DNA of 23,242 nucleotides from Acidaminococcaceae bacterium (GTDB lineage Bacteria; Bacillota; Negativicutes; Acidaminococcales; Acidaminococcaceae): NCBI GenBank assembly GCA_024405585.1, contig JAKSOM010000001.1:1-23242 (forward strand), in the 5' to 3' direction. Below the pieces are notes generated by a model that saw only the letters and a program-made list of their open reading frames with translations, was not told the origin of the DNA and ran no database searches. The translations under genes were made by a program, and so were the position numbers. Each line of letters begins with the position of its first letter. Positions within the stretch are counted from its first letter, which is position 1. This document shows positions 21,220 to 23,242 of the stretch, one piece after another.

Positions 21220-21825
21220 ATGTATCAACATTTTTTCAAACGTATAATCGATATCGTCTGCAGCGGAGTGGCCCTGGTGGTTTTGTCGCCGGTTCTCTTG
21301 GTCACGGCCATTCTGGTGCGGGTCAAGCTCGGCAGTCCTGTGTTCTTCACCCAGCCCCGGCCCGGTCTGCATGGGAAGATTTTTAATATCTACAAATTCC
21401 GTACCATGACGGATGAGCGGGATGCCCAGGGTAAACTCCTGCCGGACGAAGTGCGGCTTACGGACTTTGGCAAAACCCTGCGCAGCACATCCTTGGACGA
21501 ACTGCCGGAAATCTGGAACATCTTCATTGGTGACATGAGCATCGTGGGACCAAGACCTTTGTTGGTTAAATATCTTGACAGATATACTGAGGAACAAAAA
21601 CATCGTCATGATGTGCGTCCCGGTTTGACCGGCTTGGCTCAGGTCAACGGTCGCAACCTCTGCTCCTGGGCAGACAAATTCAATTAGGATGTGGCATATA
21701 CAAGAAACGTAAGTTTCTTTGGTGATATAATAATTTTGTGGAAAACGGTCATGATTGTTTTGAAACGGGAAGGAATATCTTCCGAAACAAGTGCGACGAT
21801 GGAAGAATTTAAGTGGAATAAATAG
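21220..21825 (+). CDS. PglC-like phosphoglycosyl transferase, interrupted by an in-frame UAG
   Basis: A small monotopic phosphoglycosyl transferase that moves a sugar-1-phosphate from UDP-sugar to undecaprenyl phosphate, starting glycan assembly. An N-terminal re-entrant hydrophobic helix (residues ~7-33) is followed by [10 protein letters not shown], the catalytic Asp93-Glu94 dyad in [19 protein letters not shown] and [14 protein letters not shown]. Codon 156 (21685-21687) is TAG. The same frame then continues [20 protein letters not shown] and on through LKREGISS and TATMEEF-type C-terminal residues, exactly what homologues have, to a TAG at 21823. Read-through gives 201 residues, the normal size. 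The 155-residue product lacks the C-terminal helices. No ribosome-binding site precedes the ATG, where the inverted heptad array sits. Preceding genes suit a bacillosamine-type substrate. Confidence 0.82.
21685..21687 (+). other. In-frame UAG codon inside the pglC-like gene (codon 156)
   Basis: Local codons are TTC AAT TAG GAT GTG. Homology resumes at the very next codon. In relatives I recall KF-x-Y-D-V or KF-x-L-D-V at this place, so TAT or TAC to TAG is a plausible single change. A small perfect stem-loop (AAGAAAC 21702-21708, GTTTCTT 21713-21719) begins 14 nt downstream; it is AT-rich and may be chance. Confidence 0.82.
21723..21731 (+). promoter_or_regulatory. Possible internal promoter for the AAA-TOPRIM gene
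   Basis: TGA followed by perfect TATAAT (21726-21731), an extended -10 like others in the window, inside the 3' part of the pglC-like gene and about 108 nt before the ATG at 21839. No -35 is recognisable, and the sequence also encodes conserved residues (GDIII). Confidence 0.3.
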
Positions 21826-21838
21826 GAGACGAAAATTT

Positions 21839-23242
21839 ATGGCTGAAATTACCTTAAGAATGAAAAACATAAAAAATATTGTAGAGGCGGATTTGACCCT
21901 TCCTTTCGACAGAGGAATGTATGCTTTAATTGGAGAGAATTCCTGTGGAAAAAGTACAATTATGTTAGCACTATCGCTTTTAGTTAAGGTTACATCTGCA
22001 AAAATGTTTAAGAAGTTTGATTTGCAAGAAGATTCATTAATTGAAATTCAAACAGAGACAACAACGGATGTATGGACTAACAAGCGGGGACAGCTTACAA
22101 ATGGAAGTTATAGAATAGTACCTAATTTGCATAGACAGGGTGGCATGTCGTGTGCGAAAACCAAAAAAGTTCCGTATGTAAAAGGACATTGTGAAGGATA
22201 CTATGAAGGTAGCATTTTTTATGGGTGTCGTTTTGAAGATTATGAATTGATTGATAAATTTATGTCTGAGGCAAAAGTAAACGAATTAGTGGATGATGCT
22301 GAACCGTTTGTTGTTGAAAAACTTGGAATTATATTGCATAATGACAAAGATTATTATCGTGAATTGAAGAAAATTAGGACAAAGGAGTTGGCTCGGAAAT
22401 ATGGATTTCATGGATGTCCATATTTTTTGAAGGTTGGAAACAATTTAATCAATCAATTTAGGATGAGTAGCGGGGAAAGCATGCTCATATCTTTGATTGA
22501 TTTTATAAACAACTTGGTTGTTAAAAATCCTCGAAGAAAGGATAAATTGCTATTACTTATTGATGAAGTTGAGTTAGCATTACATCCAGCTGCAATTGAT
22601 AGGTTGGTTTCTTTTTTGTCAGATTTAGAAAAAGGGTTTACGGCAGAGATTGTTACATACTTCACTACTCATTCGGCAGAATTAATTCATCGAATAGAAC
22701 CTCGAAACATATATCTTGTTGAGAATGATAAAGGAGTAATAGATCTTGAAAATCCGTGCTATCCAAATTATGCTGTCAGAAATTTGTATTTACCTAATGG
22801 CTATGATTTTGTAATTCTTGTAGAGGATCGTTTAGCACAGATATTGGTGGAAAATGTGTTACTACGTAGAAATTTGAAAAAAAATAAATTGTGTTGTGTT
22901 TTGCCGGCTGGAGGATGGTCGCAAGTACTGTCACTACATCGTGACATGATTAGAAATAATGCTCTTGGGCAAGAGAAAAAAATTATAAGTATATGTGATG
23001 GTGACGTAAAAAATGAAATTTTAGGACACAAAGAATTTGATTATTTACCAAAATTATTTTTACCTATACCAAGTATTGAAAAATACTTGTTAAAGAAGAT
23101 GGTAAGGTTACAAGATAAAGATTTTATCCATCTTTTGGGTGACAAATATTTTCGTGTGAAGGAACTTTCGCAGATTTTACATGAGTATTGTAACAGCAAG
23201 AAGGCGGAGAAAGATAGCAACGGAAAAGAGTTATATAAGATT
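21839..23242 (+). CDS. AAA ATPase with TOPRIM-like C-terminus (OLD-like), partial at window end
   Basis: The first 468 residues of an open frame that runs off the window. The ABC/OLD-type ATPase has Walker A GENSCGKST (32-40), a signature-like MSSGES (209-214), Walker B LLLLIDEVELALHP (237-250) and a switch histidine in TTHS (His278). From about 322 a TOPRIM-like fold is suggested by FVILVED (Glu329), GGW near 359, ICDGD (Asp387, Asp389) and PSIEKYL (Glu414), matching the Glu...Asp-x-Asp nuclease pattern. Such ATPase-nuclease proteins include OLD, GajA of Gabija and the PARIS AriA/AriB parts; most act against phage. Which family is not decided here. The DNA is much more AT-rich than the rest of the window, indicating recent transfer. 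A TAGGAG ribosome-binding site overlaps the preceding stop codon. Confidence 0.75.
   Translation, partial: MAEITLRMKNIKNIVEADLTLPFDRGMYALIGENSCGKSTIMLALSLLVKVTSAKMFKKFDLQEDSLIEIQTETTTDVWTNKRGQLTNGSYRIVPNLHRQGGMSCAKTKKVPYVKGHCEGYYEGSIFYGCRFEDYELIDKFMSEAKVNELVDDAEPFVVEKLGIILHNDKDYYRELKKIRTKELARKYGFHGCPYFLKVGNNLINQFRMSSGESMLISLIDFINNLVVKNPRRKDKLLLLIDEVELALHPAAIDRLVSFLSDLEKGFTAEIVTYFTTHSAELIHRIEPRNIYLVENDKGVIDLENPCYPNYAVRNLYLPNGYDFVILVEDRLAQILVENVLLRRNLKKNKLCCVLPAGGWSQVLSLHRDMIRNNALGQEKKIISICDGDVKNEILGHKEFDYLPKLFLPIPSIEKYLLKKMVRLQDKDFIHLLGDKYFRVKELSQILHEYCNSKKAEKDSNGKELYKI

Overview
The window looks like the chromosome of a Gram-positive-lineage anaerobe (Bacillota). Evidence is the dnaX-ybaB-recR-bofA order, a LytR-CpsA-Psr protein, a DegV/FakA pair, strong Shine-Dalgarno sequences and the BofA-family gene. 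Several features would fit Negativicutes (Acidaminococcaceae-like), but no rRNA or marker tree is available, so that is only a guess. Most of the window is GC-rich. The AlbA-type regulator (4711-6009) is less so, and the last 1.5 kb is clearly AT-rich.

Layout. (1) 1-619: minus-strand gamma-carbonic-anhydrase-like gene with a bidirectional terminator. (2) 832-4635: a tightly overlapping operon of cyclophilin, zinc ABC transporter (znuA, znuC, znuB) and a PHP phosphoesterase. (3) 4644-6009: AlbA_2/Schlafen-type regulator behind a promoter overlaid with direct repeats. (4) 6024-10120: DUF362 ferredoxin protein, dnaX, ybaB, recR, bofA. dnaX carries an in-frame UAG at codon 287, and the rest of the protein is intact behind it. 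(5) 10199-15095: LCP cell-wall ligase, FakB (DegV), FakA, membrane metallophosphoesterase, ending in a convergent terminator. (6) 15162-15626, minus: a secreted half-size periplasmic-binding-protein-like protein. (7) 15697-17216: HisJ-type phosphatase and truA. (8) 17297-17449: tRNA-Gln(CTG) and tRNA-Glu(CTC). (9) 17620-21825: surface polysaccharide locus with a PglF/CapD-like 4,6-dehydratase, a PglE-like aminotransferase, a decayed four-helix-bundle (S23/IVS-type) gene and a PglC-like phosphoglycosyl transferase. The last is also split by an in-frame UAG. (10) 21839-23242: an AT-rich AAA ATPase with a TOPRIM-like C-terminus (OLD-like, probably defence), cut by the window end.

Most worth following up. 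Two genes (dnaX and the pglC-like gene) have a single in-frame UAG with a conserved remainder. At both positions tyrosine is common in relatives as far as I recall, which raises either amber suppression or recent nonsense mutation. Four short heptanucleotide arrays (7-bp unit, three of them around YGAGGAT) sit at the seams of the polysaccharide locus: inside the dehydratase gene, as the leader of the aminotransferase, at the aminotransferase/four-helix junction and directly before the pglC-like gene. The AT-rich ATPase-TOPRIM gene is a candidate defence gene inserted in that locus.
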